Notes: generated from the sequence alone by a model not told the origin. A stretch of DNA of 64,000 nt from Embiotoca jacksoni (GCA_022577435.1 JAKOON010000042.1:2794983-2858982), one strand, 5' to 3'. Shown: positions 34,101-46,850, counted from the stretch's first letter. Numbers and translations are program-made.

Positions 34101-35091
34101 ATCTCCTGGCCGTTGTGCAGGTGGTAGGCGACCGGTCGCTCCAGACTCCCCTCCAGCGGGAAAGAGACCTCGTAGGCGTCCAGATACAAACCTCCACCTC
34201 CACCGACCGAGGACGAAGGCTGCGGCACGTAGTGCTCTGAAAGACAGACGGAGAAGATGTTAAGATTCCTCAGCTGGTTATTTCCTTCATTAACTGATGA
34301 AACATGAAGTCGATATAATAAAGCTTTAGAGCAGGTGGAGGCCACAACATATATATATATTTCACATTGTCCATTGTTAACATCTCAGATCTACCAATTA
34401 AAATGACAATAAAAGAACTTCCTGAGGGAAACCCTCTTAAAAAAAAAAAAAAAAAAAAATTTGAAAAAAATCATAACTCCCCAAACACAAGTTAAAGTTT
34501 TCAGCTGTTTTAATTTGTCCTTCTAAATATTTACAATGATATGAAATGAGAAAAGCAGCAAAAATTCACATCTAAGAGTATTTTTACTTGATAAACGTCA
34601 GAAGCTTTGCAGATTTATTACTTTTGTTTCAGCTCAGTGAAAAGTTAACAAACTTATAATGTTCACAAGGTTATTTATATTAGAGTTTTACAGACTTTAA
34701 AAACTTGCCATATATGGACACGAATCAAGAAAACAGATCATCAGTAAAACAGTCATAACACAGAAAAGAAGATTAAAACTAAATGAGATATTAGGACATA
34801 AAACGGAGGCCTGTAATTGACTGGACGTTCAATAATGAGCCACGTTGAGGTTTCAGCAGTTTAAAAGCAGAAAGTGATCCGAAGAGCTCTTTTTTCTTTA
34901 TGATTTGCGGCAATTATCAAAACAAAATACATCAATTTCTTCGGGGCGGAAGCTTTTTATAGGCGGTCTGAACAAATATTTGCCAATTGTTGCAAAAGTT
35001 TTGAGGTTATCTGAATGCACTGAATCATTGGATTCATAGTGCTGTTGTTACCTGGCGGGTTTGCATCGTCTCTGGTGGTTGGAGAGTTCAT
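31194..35091 (-). CDS. ccdc106: Coiled-coil domain-containing protein 106 (CCDC106), 7 coding exons
   Basis: CCDC106 is a nuclear coiled-coil protein reported to bind p53 (family knowledge; mechanism unclear). Coding exons in transcript order: 35052-35091, 34093-34236, 33129-33320, 32864-33022, 32512-32724, 32134-32294, 31194-31349. They total 1065 nt, all with GT/AG borders and consistent phase, giving 354 residues starting MNSPTTRDDANPP. A coiled coil lies at about residues 82-115 (SLEKNAWLQKRIDELEEERN). An acidic Glu run follows at about 190-205, then a basic KKKGRGRGGG stretch. The conserved C-terminal domain starts near RERQRVKDPDGVLIRYKKI, contains MSRAFQVHGVDRNTMA and APEKVTEVGEF, and ends LLPISYRFRN. 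Human CCDC106 is about 280 residues as remembered; the extra length is in the N-terminus and acidic region. It is transcribed away from tmem238. Confidence 0.93.
31640..32066 (+). repeat. Interspersed repeat family copy D (full-length-like), in a ccdc106 intron
   Basis: It carries all blocks from AAGTGACCATATTTGGACG through CACGCCCCCAAAAACAGG and ACCGAGATAACTGATGG to GGTATTGCAGCCTAAGGCCT and CAGACCTGGAA. It sits in the last intron of ccdc106, in antisense to the gene, and ends about 70 nt from a ccdc106 exon. Confidence 0.85.
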
Positions 35092-35780
35092 GACTGGAAA
35101 CTCTGTCAGGTAACTGATGAGTCGCCTTAAAACCTAAAATGTCGGGATGAACAATGATAATTGGACTCCAGAAGTGCTGTGAGCAGTTATACTTCTGTAA
35201 TACAGCCTGACGAAACCCAAGCTGCTGCTCCACCGACGTGCTCTCACACTCCGGCGCAGGAATTACCTGATTATAAGTGGCGTCAGGAGGTGCACCGGTT
35301 TGGTCGTTTCACACATGCGCAGAATCGTTTCAAGGGAGTACACCGTTAGAGGACAGCCCCCCCCCCCCAAGAAAAAAAAAGAAAAAAAAAAAGGGAAAAG
35401 TGTTTAATATATATTAAAAAAAAAAAAGATTTCTATTAAACCACAAAATGTTAAAAAGCAAAACAACAGTCACTAAAAAGGAAATAACAAGGACACTAAA
35501 AAAAACTAAACAGTAAAGAAAGGCAATTCAAGCAGCTACGTATTTAAACAAAAATGACCATAGTATTTCATTCTGCATTTAATGTTTGTTTATTCGACGT
35601 TTGTTCAAATTTATGAAGAAGAAGAATGTCTGACGTCATCAGAAGAGGCTGGGCGCAGGTAAATACGGAAGAGCGCCACGCCAAAGAAGGTAAACGCGGA
35701 AGTGAAGAAAAAACAGGATTTAAACGGCAGGAACACGTTCAGTGAGGAGTTTCATGTTGCCGAACGGACAGTAAGAACAA
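35092..35780. promoter_or_regulatory. Divergent ccdc106/tmem238 promoter region with a CRE
   Basis: The two genes face away from each other across less than 700 bp. A perfect palindromic CRE, TGACGTCA, is at 35631-35638. GAACAA|GTAAGT gives a donor at 35781, suggesting a non-coding tmem238 first exon of about 35650-35780. The ccdc106 leader must start between about 35092 and 35600. C-rich and A-rich runs occur at 35358-35430. The motifs are seen; the promoter role is inferred. Confidence 0.5.
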
Positions 35781-36541
35781 GTAAGTCAAAGCGTTTGTGT
35801 TATTGGCGTGAAGTAGAGTTTAGAGATTAAGTTTATTCCACACTTAGTAAAATATGGTCAGATTTAGACGGACTCTGCAGTGATTGCAGGTTCCCTGCGA
35901 GAAATAACTTGTAGATTATTCAGTGTTTGTTTTTTTTAAACATTAAATGAAACTTTCAAGAAGTCCAGATGTGATAAAGTCTTAAATTAACTTGTATTTG
36001 TATTGAATCGCTTTCAAAGCTGATTTCATCCATTTTTTAAAAATTATTTTTTATTTATTTATTTATTTTATTGTATTGTACTCTATTAATCCCCGAGGGG
36101 AAATGATTTTGCTACAGCAGCATCCCGAGGGAGAGCTGCTGCCACGACTGTGGCGCCAACTAACCTGAGGTGCATGTTTTTGGGTGATGGGAGGAAGCCG
36201 GAGAACCCACGCTTATTGTCACTTTTATGTTTCTGGATAACTTTTTTCTGAACTTTTAGTGCATGCGTTTTGTTTAAATAAATTAAAAAGTACTTAAAAA
36301 AATTATAGTAAGTAACATTTTCCAAGCAGGATTTCTAGTTATAGTTTATCTTCAATGTTTGGTCCGGGTACTTTTACTGAATGATTTGAGTCCTGCAGAC
36401 TGTATGTATCAGTGTGACACCTGAAACCACAGCAGCTGCAGTTTTAATATGTTTTTGTGGAGCTGCAGTTCCTCTGTGGTAATACCCATCCTTCCTCTCC
36501 TCCTCCTTCTCCTCCTTCTCCTCCTCCCTCCCAGTTGCATC

Positions 36542-37402
36542 ATGGGCCTTTGCAACGGCCTGTCCCACTGTAAACTGGCGCTGGCCTTTGCCGTGCTGAT
36601 GGATGTCCTGGGTGGAGCCGCTCTGCTGGTGGGCGTCTTCGCCCACCTGGAGATCAGAGGACAGGACTTCGGAGACCTGCTGGTCTACACGGGTATGTTT
36701 GTTTGTCCCTCCCTGAACTTGGAATCACTACTGAAGGTGGGATGATCAGTGACTTATCAGACATTTAGTTTAAATAACAATCTTTGATTTATTACTTTAA
36801 TGGAGCAGAATTGTCTTCTGAAGGACTTTTATTTACTTCAGTGTAATTATTTTAACTGTGATGGTGTGAATCAATATAAAGCCAAAGTAATAACAGTCAT
36901 TCAATGTGTCTAAATAATTGTATTAATCAGTAGAAGAAGGTACAGTTTACACATTTGTGTTTCAAATTAAACATCTTACAAACTGAAATGTAAACAAGAT
37001 AAAAATGATGGAAAACAGAAGAAGTGCGTTAAAAAACAAAAATATTTACATTTATTGTCTTTTAAGTTTCACTCCCATCAATGACGACTTTGCACATTTG
37101 CTTTATGAATCAGTGTTTGAACATGTTGAGTTTTGTTTACAGGGTGATAGACATCCATCCAAATGTTGCCACGGCAACAGATTCTCAGTGTTGATGTGAA
37201 TTCTTTTGAAGCCATAATAAGTGCCCGGTTGGTGTGTTCAGGGGCCCTGTTTGTGCTCATGTCCCTGGGCGGGTGGGTGCTGTGGTACAGCGGGAACATC
37301 GAGGGCCTGACGTCCAAGAAGGAGCTGGGACACATCAGCAGCGCCGTCGACCGACTCGCCCGCAACCTCAGCCGAAAGATCCGCTCGTACCACAACCGCT
37401 GA
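36542..37402 (+). CDS. tmem238: TMEM238-type small two-helix membrane protein
   Basis: Two coding exons, 36542-36692 and 37242-37402, join in phase 1 (312 nt, 103 residues). The start exon begins at 36535 after a strong pyrimidine tract ending CCCAG. The protein has two hydrophobic helices: CKLALAFAVLMDVLGGAALL (about residues 10-30) and ALFVLMSLGGWVLWYSGNIE (about 51-70). Between them lies EIRGQDFGDLLVYTG, which matches the TMEM238 family. The C-terminus is basic (DRLARNLSRKIRSYHNR), probably cytoplasmic. The biochemical role of the family is not established. It is shorter than human TMEM238, which has a long Ala/Pro/Arg tail. AATAAA at 37634-37639 fits a poly(A) signal. Confidence 0.85.
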
Positions 37403-37633
37403 GCCAACGGGCAGGAAGTCAGGAGTCCCTTTCAACTTAAAAGCCTGTGTTTGTCAGTGTTGTTATGAGATGCAGACACAGAAACAAACTTGTGTTAAAA
37501 CAAACCAAGTGTTACAAGCATGTCAAAAACATTTCAGCTGCCTGAATGTTGCTGTTACAAATTTAATGTTTTCTTAAGAGTAGTATTTTTATTCAGTGTT
37601 TAACTGTGACTCAGTGGTCTTCTGTTGGATTTC

Positions 37634-37639
37634 AATAAA
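37634..37639 (+). terminator. Candidate poly(A) signal of tmem238
   Basis: AATAAA lies about 230 nt after the tmem238 stop codon, in an AT-rich 3' UTR. It is the first canonical hexamer downstream on this strand. Confidence 0.5.
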
Positions 37640-39216
37640 AAAACAAACATTTTATAAATCATATAAATGTGTTTTTCTTACATTTTTAACAATAAAAGAT
37701 CAAATTCAAAATAGACATTTTCATTAAGAAGAAATTTACTCAACTATTCAAACAGCAAAAATGAATGAGAATCGAGTCATCGTTGAAAACATACAGTAGC
37801 TGTATGTCTAATTTTATTTTGATGGTACTTTATATCTTTTATGATATATTACAGGCATTAATAACTTTATTTAGGTATAATTCATGTTGATTTCATAGTT
37901 GTACTTCTGCTTTTTTTGTTGTGGTTTTGTACCATCTAGTTTTCTCTGTCAGGAGATCAATAAACAGTCAAAAGAAGCAGTTAGTAATCTCTAACCTGCA
38001 CTGGCCTCTGCTGGTGGCAACTGGGAACTACAACTACATCAGTGGACTGAACAAGAAGAACAAGATTTGAGCAAAGAGGATGAATGAAACGGTGAAAAAT
38101 AAATATTTTTGTGTGCTCCATCAGAGGACAGTCAAAAGTTTAAAAGGGCGGGACTTGAATTCAGAAACCTCAGCAAGAGAACAGGAAGTCACTTGTGCAA
38201 CCTTCAAAAACGTTCTATCTGCAAGTAAATACCTTAGTGTTGTCCATTACTGTAAAACTCATACTATGGACTTTTTAGCTGCCAAAATTTACGGTTAGGC
38301 GTCATACGGTTTGGATTTTACATCACGTAGGAACCAGGAAAATAAAAACGATGCTGACGTGGGCCAATCAAAGATGGTGCTGCCCAAATTTGGCCATTGG
38401 GCAACTCGGCTCAGTCCAAACCCGCAGTCATCCCTCCTCCTCTTCGACTAGATGCACGCTGGAAGCCATTATGTCTGCGTCCAGATTAAACTTTCTTTAA
38501 CCGAGAATAGATTCCTGAAGGTCACTCAAGGCTTCGATAAAACCTCTCAGCCACGTTCAGGTAACCTCCCATTTTCCATTCCCATGATGGACTCTTGTCT
38601 GCTTTGCACTGCTGCCAAATCCTCCTTACGCTGCCAAACGTCCCCACCTCCACTGTCGTTTTAATCCTCCCCCTTCTTTCAGTCAGAGGATTCCCTTCCA
38701 AGAATCCAATCTAAACCAGGTTGAGGGTCAGAGGTGAGATTGCAAGTGTAGAAAGGTTTGATTTGAAAAGACAAAGAAGACAGAAACTGCTAATCCAGTA
38801 AATCCAAGACTCTTTAGTATCTGGAGGCCGAAAGGGAAAATCCTCGTTCTAAAAGAGGAAAGACAATAAATGGAGGATGAGGTAACACAGGGAGCTCCGA
38901 AAATGTGTCGACTGCCAAAAACCACGACAGGAAAGCCAAATACAGACGCGGAAATACAGGTGTTGACTTCAAGTTCAGGAGTAGAAGGCAAAAGTTGCAC
39001 ATTATTTACCTTTTTGGTAAAACAATGTTTATGTGTGGCTTTGGGAGAAATACTTTGTTCAATCTGGGGGGAAATATATATATATTTTTTTAAAGGTGGC
39101 AGACCAGACTAATGGTGCATTCATGAAGCTGGGAAGTGGGAAAGTTTCAATCTGGTAACCTCCGATTCAGACGTTCATTATTATTTGTACACGACACTTC
39201 CAACCCCGAATCACGG

Positions 39217-39494
39217 CAAAGCGTGAAATAGACACGCCCATCCACTCAAGCAAAACGTGAGATTGCCACGCTGGGCGCTGTCTAAGCGTGAAAGTTACAT
39301 GTTTTCCTGTAGTGGACAAAAAACAAAACTAACTGCGTGCTTTGAGCCATGTGATTTACAGGACAATTTTACTTTTTGCAAAAAACATGTGGTTGGAGTT
39401 ACAAAATACAAGAAACAACTCAAGAAAAAATTGCGCAAAGCGTTGCTATCTCACGTTTTGCCGTAGCGGACGGGCGTATCTATTTCACACTTTG
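39217..39494. mobile_element. MITE-like foldback element with 62-bp terminal inverted repeats
   Basis: 39217-39278 and 39433-39494 are imperfect reverse complements over about 62 bp. Shared words include GTGAAATAGA, CGCCC, GCAAAACGTGAGAT and CACGC/AACGC. They enclose about 154 bp with no coding frame. The size and structure fit a non-autonomous DNA transposon remnant. No convincing target-site duplication is visible, so the true ends may lie slightly outside. Confidence 0.7.
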
Positions 39495-40227
39495 TCGTTT
39501 TTAGCAGATCACATTTAAAACAGAAAGCAAACTAATGGCCACACTTGTCATTGTCTGTCAATATAGTAATTAGTATTATTTAACAGCACAATTTTTTTTT
39601 CAACCTTATTCTACATTTTAAGGATTGTTTTGGGTGGTTGTTGAGAATTTAGGCCACTTTTTGTAACATGTGGGATATTAATTGATCTCAGGTGTATTTT
39701 TTCTCTTTTCATTTGAATAAGAACGTCTCACTTTAAGAAGCTTAACATTTTTAAAAAGTGATGTTGGTCCTGCGTGGCAGAGCTCTGCAAAGCCGCGGCA
39801 GCCAGGAGGTAAAATCCAATTCACCTGGTCGACGGTGCCAAGAGGGAGGGCGCTGAAGTTTGGCCTCTGCACGTCAGCACAGGACTTAAGTTATTTTACT
39901 TAATAGAAAAGACAGATCAGCTGTCTGTAAGAGAGCTTACTGTGATGTGGCTCTCTGACCGACTAAAGATATCGAAGCAGCTCCGTCTGGAAGAAAAGGG
40001 AGTGGGCGGAGAGGATGTCCTCTTATGTCTTCTTAATCAGGTTGTATGCAAACATATTAGGAGCTGTTGTTGTTATTGGTGGTAGTGTTACACAATGGAG
40101 CTCAGTTTCCAAATTTATACCTCAACTGGAAGCATCCATCAACAGCTCAGAGTTAACTTACTAAAACAAAACAATACTGCGACAAAAATCAGGAAAAACA
40201 TAACTTTTTGCCGTTGATTTATAAAAA

Positions 40228-40462
40228 AAAATGTTTGGGCAAGCTGGGGAGCGAGAAGACACCATGCCCCGCCCACTTATACCGCCAAGCTGACTGCACC
40301 CTAACTTTGCTAATGACACCATAATAATTCGTGGAAAACATTTATTGACTTTGTATTTGATGAAAAAAGTTGAATGGGAGTCTATGGAGCCAGAGCCTTT
40401 TTTTTTTTTTTTTTTTTAGGCCATCCCCTAGTGGCCCTCAATGGTATTGCACGTTAAGACGT
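40228..40462 (+). repeat. Interspersed repeat family copy E (diverged)
   Basis: Blocks recognisable against other copies are GGGCAAGCTGGGG, CCCCGCCCACTTATA, GTTGAATGGGAGTCTATGG, CCCTAGTGGCCC and ATGGTATTGCA. The middle is deleted and a poly-T run interrupts the end, so this is an old copy. Confidence 0.6.
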
Positions 40463-42202
40463 TTCCACACTGGCTTCACTTTTCATATGTTTTGTGCAGC
40501 AAAACTTGTAATTTTTTAAGGCTATTAAATAATTGTAGTGGAGTTGTACAGTTCCACAGGGAGCGACTGGTGCGCCTCGTTCGCAATAATGCAGCTTTGC
40601 ATCTATTGAATACATACAGAGGCGAGAGAGGGGAGAGCATCAGCTGAAATGGTTTAAGAGCGTCGGACAACAAAGGTCGTGTCGGTCCAGACATTCAGGC
40701 AGGTTTATACCCGTTGAGAGGGAGATGTGGGCTTCCTTCTGTGCAGGTGTACTGGTTTGGATGTACACAGTGGAGCAGATGGACGATCAGCAGTCGAGAC
40801 TCAGTTAAGCTCATTTCAATCCCCCGCTGAACGCAGCCTCCCTTCACCCACCTCCACCCGCTGGATTTAAACGGCTAAGTCTTGACCTGCTTGAAGGTTC
40901 CCTGGCGGTTTTGGGAAACGACTTGCTTTTACTTTGTCACTTCTCTCGATTGGGTTTATTTTTACAGTTTAAAACCTTCAGAAACAAACAAACCTTCAGT
41001 GCCAAGTTCGGTCAGCTGACTTGTTTTCGGGTCGAGGGTGGAGATGAGCTGCGGGGAATCCATGCAGTCCTGCAGATTTAGCCTCAACTCTGACCCGAGT
41101 CACGTGTCAGACCTCCATCTTCCTCGTCACTCTCGCTGCACATGTTGTAACCAATAAGAATGAGAATGAGAACTTTATATAAACACTTTTATAGTTATTG
41201 AAAACTTTGATATACAATATTATACTAAAAATAACTTTTAATAAGCAAAAATCTAATTAATTCCAGTTTTATTTGTCCAAAAGACTGATGAAATCCCCCT
41301 CTGGTTTTATCAGACCATAAAAATAGAAAACCTTGTGTTGATATAATTTAATAAAGCAGCCTTTAGTAAATATCAACTCTATGAAATTTACACTTTAATT
41401 ATTCACACTGCTTCAGAGAGATGTTACACATTTTTGAGGCTGTAGTTTGGGTTGTTGTTCAACCAGTTTTTCTTTGTGTTGTCAATAGTTTTTTTTGTAT
41501 ATGTTGTAAAAAGAAATTAGAAACCCATTTTTTATAGAATGCATTTAATAAAACCACAAGCCTCACATGATTTAGTTCTCACAAGACTGTTGTTATGCAT
41601 TTCAGTAAAAGTCATTTTTATAATTATTAGAAAACAAAAACAAAACTGACTGCATCCAGGACAACTGGGTACTATGACAACCAAAATTTATTGAAGCTAA
41701 AACTGAACAAACAAACAACCAAATAAACTCTACTTTAAAAAAAAAAAAAAAAAAGTTTTGGCTTTTAAGGGAAAATCTGTTCAAAATGTCCAAGATAATT
41801 TCCTTGCTGTGTCTATTTTAATGTCAGAAGTTGGTATTGTCATATCACTTGACATTTTTGCCCATTTGTCCTCTATAGGACTATATTGGAATGACATCAG
41901 GTCTGAGACACAATGAGTGATTCATGGTGAAGTAGAAATGCATTCAAAATATGCTGGAAAATGCCCCAAATAGTACAGATTCAGTAATAGTTCCATCATA
42001 TTGATGGTGCAGTTATGTCCTCTCGATTTCCACATGACCAGAGCTTGAACAGATACTCATCAAACCAACAAATTAGTTTGTATCAGGCTCTGGTTTGTTT
42101 TTCTTGCCTGCACAAGAGATGCGCATTTGAGTTGAATTGAGTTGAGTTGAGTTGAGTTGAGTTGAAGAAGACAGCGACAGTAAGCCTGTTTGTGAAAAAC
42201 AC

Positions 42203-42417
42203 TATAAATAAATGTGATTAATGTGACCACTTGATGAGGAAGGAAAAAAAAAAGAAGCAGCAGCAGCAGCAGTCGTCGTCACATGGGCGCTATTGTGGCT
42301 CCGCCTCAGGATGATCGATTTTAATTGACTTATCTCAGCAGGTGGAGGCTGATTTTCCTCCGCTGCTCACAGACAAAGCATCACTGTTTGTCCTGGACTC
42401 CTCCGCCGACCACTCAG
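42203..42417 (+). promoter_or_regulatory. Candidate promoter and non-coding first exon of the recoverin-like gene
   Basis: TATAAATA at 42203-42210 is followed by a non-AT-rich segment ending CACTCAG|GTAGGA, a donor at 42418. TTTTAATTGA-type homeodomain sites are nearby, as would suit a photoreceptor gene. The acceptor just upstream of the coding start at 44060 is uncertain: CCCAG at 44018-44021 and GCAG near 43892 are options. This is inference from motifs only. Confidence 0.3.
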
Positions 42418-44059
42418 GTAGGACACAAACCAAACTGTGATACACGGACAACATTAAATATCACTATCCTAAAGATTTGAGACACTGAAAACTGTGAATG
42501 AGCATCAGACAACTGGTGTTAGAAGTATTTGATATAAAACAAGTTTACATGAGATTCTTTTTCTAGTCTTGTGGTTAAGAAGCATTTCGAGAGAAGAGAG
42601 CACTTTTAATTGATGAGACGTTGCGTTGTAGTTTTTTGGTGTACTATTGTTTTTATTCTAGTTTGAACCCAAACTTCTACGTGGTTTATCAAAGTAGGAA
42701 GTGCCTGCCAGTGATGGTTACTTCGTATTAAATTACTTATTTAATTAAGTCTATCAGAATTTTTTTACTTATTTTTTATTTTTTATTTTGTTGTGATTGA
42801 ATAGATTATGTTACATTTTGTATTTCTTCCGAAAACAGTTTCATGTGCAGTTGTGCTGTGACAAGGACATACATTTTTCTTTATGAAGTTCTTCTTAATT
42901 ACTTTAGTTTCAGTCAGTCGGGCTATCAAACCAGAATTAAGTTAAGCTTTAAGTGCATTAGGTTTTGGCAGTGGAACACAAGTGACCTTGAACCCTCTGA
43001 AGATCTGTGGCCATGTCGTTCTTAAATAAATTGAGAGTCACTTAAAGAGGGATTCAGAGCTATTACCTCATAATTGGGGGTGTGGCCACTACAGTAATTG
43101 GGCCACCATGTTTGAAACCTTAAAAATAAAAATGATAATACAATTATTAAAGTTTTGAAAGTGGCTGTATTACAGCAGCAAAAAGAGAGTCCGTCTTCAG
43201 ACTCACTCTCATAAAAGAAAAGAAAAAGCTCATCAATGCTTATTTGATGCACAGAAAGCAGGTTAGATGGAAAAAAAAAATACCTTGACTGTCATTCAAA
43301 TTATTTCCTTTGAAGTTTTATTTGACCCCAGACTGATAATGAGGAAAAGCACATAAAAAAAGAAGAAAAAAAAGAAAAGCTGAACAAGTCTGGAACAATC
43401 AATATTTTTAAGTGTCAACCAAGAACCTTCCTCAACTTCAAGGTCATGTCGCAAAAATCTTCAGCGTCGGGTCGCTGGAGTGCGTTTGGACGAAGTGCGT
43501 TTCTTAAAACGTGTCAGGCAATCTTATTCAATGGCTCTTTAGAATCTATTATTTTTGGTAGCACAGCACCGACCTATGTGGCTTGCATGCTATTGTAAAA
43601 TGGGATTAAAATCCCCTTCTCCCAAAAAATATTGTCGTGCGAGTGACTATGCCTACTCCAGTCATCAACCCGGCTGGCTGATAATTCTAAAATAGTAAAA
43701 GGGGTGGTGTGTTACCAAAATGTCTGCAGCACAACACTTGAAATGTCAACAAACAAGTGCTTCAGCCGTGACCCGAGGTGAACCTTGTCCGTTACACTTC
43801 TTGCTGGCTTTGAAGAGGGTTGATTGGCGTAATGAGCTTACCAAGTGGCTTCTGCTCTTTTCACAGCGTTTGATTCAGTCAGGTGAATTGCAGGACAGGA
43901 CCAGGAACAACCACACTTCAGGGATTGCCTTCTCTTTACCACTTTGTCAACGTAGTGGAGGCAACTCCCTAGGTTGAAGTTGTATTGGTCCTGAAAGAGC
44001 AAAAGGGCCGCAAATTCCCAGGCTGATATCGCTCTACAACATCGCCAACACCACCAGCA

Positions 44060-46850
44060 ATGGGCAACACCAAGAGCGGCGCTGTGTCCAAGGAGATCCT
44101 GGAGGACCTGAGGCTCAACACCAAGTTCACGGAGACCGAGATTGTCCAGTGGTACGAAAACTTCAAGAAGCAGTGTCCAACAGGCCGCATCTCGAAAGAG
44201 GAGTTTCAGACCATCTACAGCAAGTTCTTCCCAGAGAGTGATGCCAACACGTACGCCCAACATGTCTTCCGTTCCTTCGACACAAACGACGATGGCACAC
44301 TGGACTTCAAGGAGTACATCATTGCCCTCCACATGACATCGACAGGGAAAACCACCAGGAAACTGGAATGGGCCTTCTCGCTGTTCGATGTAGACAAGAA
44401 CGGATACATCACCAAGTCGGAGGTCAAGGAAATCTGCTCGGTGAGTTTTAGAGAAAGGGGAGCGATGCAGCGTCCTTGCAAACAGCGAGTCATGGTAGTT
44501 GGCAAACTCTTTGACTTCCCAAATATTTGGGGACTGTTTATAGGAACGTTTGATTACTTTGAATTTGGAAAGATGTTATGTTGAGGCTCAACATTAGCAG
44601 GAGCAAATTAAAGTATAGACAATCGCATCATCTGCGTAGAGGTTGATATTATATCTTTTAGAACAATTTTTAGATTAAGAATGATAATATGATGGTATTG
44701 CAAATACGTACTGACCTGAATTTTGTTATGGAACATTTCGGGGACTTTTAAACACCGGATTAGACTCTAAGTGATCGTGATAAACAGTTTAGGATAAATA
44801 AAGGCCTAAGCCATCAGAGAGTTTAGAGTGACGATAGGATGACAGAGTTTATATATATAGAATTAAGGGAGAATGACGACATCTAAATGTCTTCTTGGAA
44901 CAAATCAAACAATTGTCTTCCATTTAATATTTAATCTGTTAAGATTTTCTAATTCTATTTTGAAGACAAATAGCTACAGACAAGACTATCATCTGCATAC
45001 AGGGTGATTTGGGACAAATCACTTTGTGGCTTTTAGGTGTGTCATTGTTATTTTTAAGACATGTCTGCAATAATAATGTGTTATATCTCCCCACTTTGAC
45101 CACTATAAACTGTAGTGTGAGCACAGCTGATCTCTTTATAATGACAAACTAATAATGCCACTGCTTTTCCTGCTTAAACCTAAACCATTTAACATGTTTG
45201 AGGTAGAAAAGTGTTGAAAATAACAACTACTTTTCCTTTCTTTATTGTGTGCACTAAATAACCACAAAAGATTGAGTAATGTTAAGAGTAAAAGACAGTG
45301 ATAAGTATGATTTGAGACAAAAAAAACAAACAGATCCTTGTTTGGTCTGTTTGCAGTGTGTCTGAATAAGACAATTTGTCACTGATTTGATGGTCTTCAT
45401 TTTTTCAGCTTATGTCAGCTTTTCTTTAAGCCTTGCTGCGATGAAACGTGTTTGTGGTTTCAATGTTCACTGCACTTCCATATGTGATGAGATCATTCTG
45501 AGTCTTTGCTGAAATGTAAAATGCTTCAGGTGTTGATTAAATTTTTTGTTGACCCACAGAATACAAAAAGAGACGGGCACCCCAAATTCACTTTTAAAGG
45601 GCTGCTTAATTTTGATGTTAATTCTCGTAAAAAAAACCAACATAAAAATACTTTATTTTACCTATTTTATTTTAAAAATTGTACTTGCGGGCCTATTTAT
45701 AGCAAAAATGTTAATTTACAAGATTAGAGTTCATATAATCACAAAACAAAATCCAGATAGGCAAAAAGAGCTGGTTGGTTAATCCATGTCACCGCAGCAG
45801 CTCTTGCTATTTTTGTTCGTAGACGTGACAGACAGTTGCGATTAAAGGAGGGTTTTCGGTGTTCGGTGTTTCGGTGGGTTTCACTCCCCTGCGCTGTCAC
45901 AGAAGTAGAATATACCAAAGTAGAATTCATGTTGATTTCAGCTATGACACCTGAGAAAAGAGTGAATAATAATGTAAGAAATGGGACAAATAAAATCACT
46001 GCCAACCAAACTGAAACCTGAATTATTTTGTGTTCTTGACCCTTTTTTCCTTTTTTCTTTTTCCCAACAGTCGATTTTCAAGCTGATTCCCAAAGATGAA
46101 TTGGCTAACCTGCCTGATGATGAAAACACGGCTGACAAGAGGGCAGAAAAACTCTGGAAGTTCTTCGACAAGGGCGACAACGGTGAGACGAAATCGTGTG
46201 AATAGTGAAATGATTAGATGAGGCTCTTCCTCGAAGAAATAACTGTAGATACAACCAACATTTTGTAGCTACTGATAGATGGAAGGATCTGATGTATCTG
46301 AGGTACGCGACAGTCATATGGTTTATGATGCCGACATAGATGCTTTATAACAGACACAAATTCAGATTTAGCCCCAAAACAAATTATTTTAGCGCCCACC
46401 CAACACAAGGAAAAACAAAATATTTGAGAGTCACAGTTAAACAATAATGATGTTTGAGGATCCTCAAATTCAATGTAGTTATCTTCAAAACAGAGAAAAG
46501 ATGTGGGACATTTTCATTTGTGATAAAAGTATATTTTTACATTTTAACTCTTTCAAATCATTTGAAAGTCAAATCCATTAAAATGAATGCAGTATAATGA
46601 AGTATTAGGGACCTCATTAGACTGTTTACATTGTTTTTTTTTTTTATCAGCAATAGATGCTTGGTTGTGCAGTTAACCCATCTGATTGTAGAGCCAAAAA
46701 CTTCATGCCGTGTTGTTATGTTCTGGAAATAATCTAAACTGATCGCATCCCTTTCTGCGTCCAGATCGGGTGGCGGAGGGGGAGTTCATCCAGGGAGTGT
46801 TGGACAATGAAGAAGCTCTTCGTCTGATTCAGTATACGCCTGCGAAATAA
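44060..46850 (+). CDS. rcvrn: Recoverin/visinin-type neuronal calcium sensor, 3 coding exons
   Basis: Coding exons 44060-44440, 46071-46182 and 46765-46850 total 579 nt (192 residues) with consistent GT/AG borders. The N-terminus MGNTKSG is a consensus for N-myristoylation. EF-hand 1 is degenerate (CPTGRISKEEF), as in all recoverins. EF2 (DTNDDGTLDFKE) and EF3 (DVDKNGYITKSE) keep the calcium ligands, and EF4 (DKGDNDRVAEGE) is altered. It ends ALRLIQYTPAK without the Lys-rich tail of rod recoverin, closer to visinin as I remember it. Recoverins inhibit rhodopsin or cone opsin kinase when calcium is bound (family knowledge), so a photoreceptor role is likely. The paralog (rcvrn2, rcvrn3 or visinin type) is not resolved. 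Confidence 0.92.

Larger units (their letters stand above)
37640..42200. other. Gene-poor interval between tmem238 and the recoverin-like gene
   Basis: No recognisable exon was found. The interval contains a small perfect palindrome arm pair TGCCCAA/TTGGGCA (38381-38403), the foldback element at 39217-39494, repeat copy E, and a (GTTGA)n run at about 42130-42163. Open frames here are short and resemble no family I know. Confidence 0.5.

Noticed and set aside
38381..38403. TGCCCAA/TTGGGCA palindrome
   Set aside because: It is short and isolated, with no nearby gene end, so it is probably chance.
43838..44332. 164-codon minus-strand open frame opposite the recoverin-like exon
   Set aside because: It is the antisense shadow of a well-supported EF-hand coding exon and has no family resemblance.
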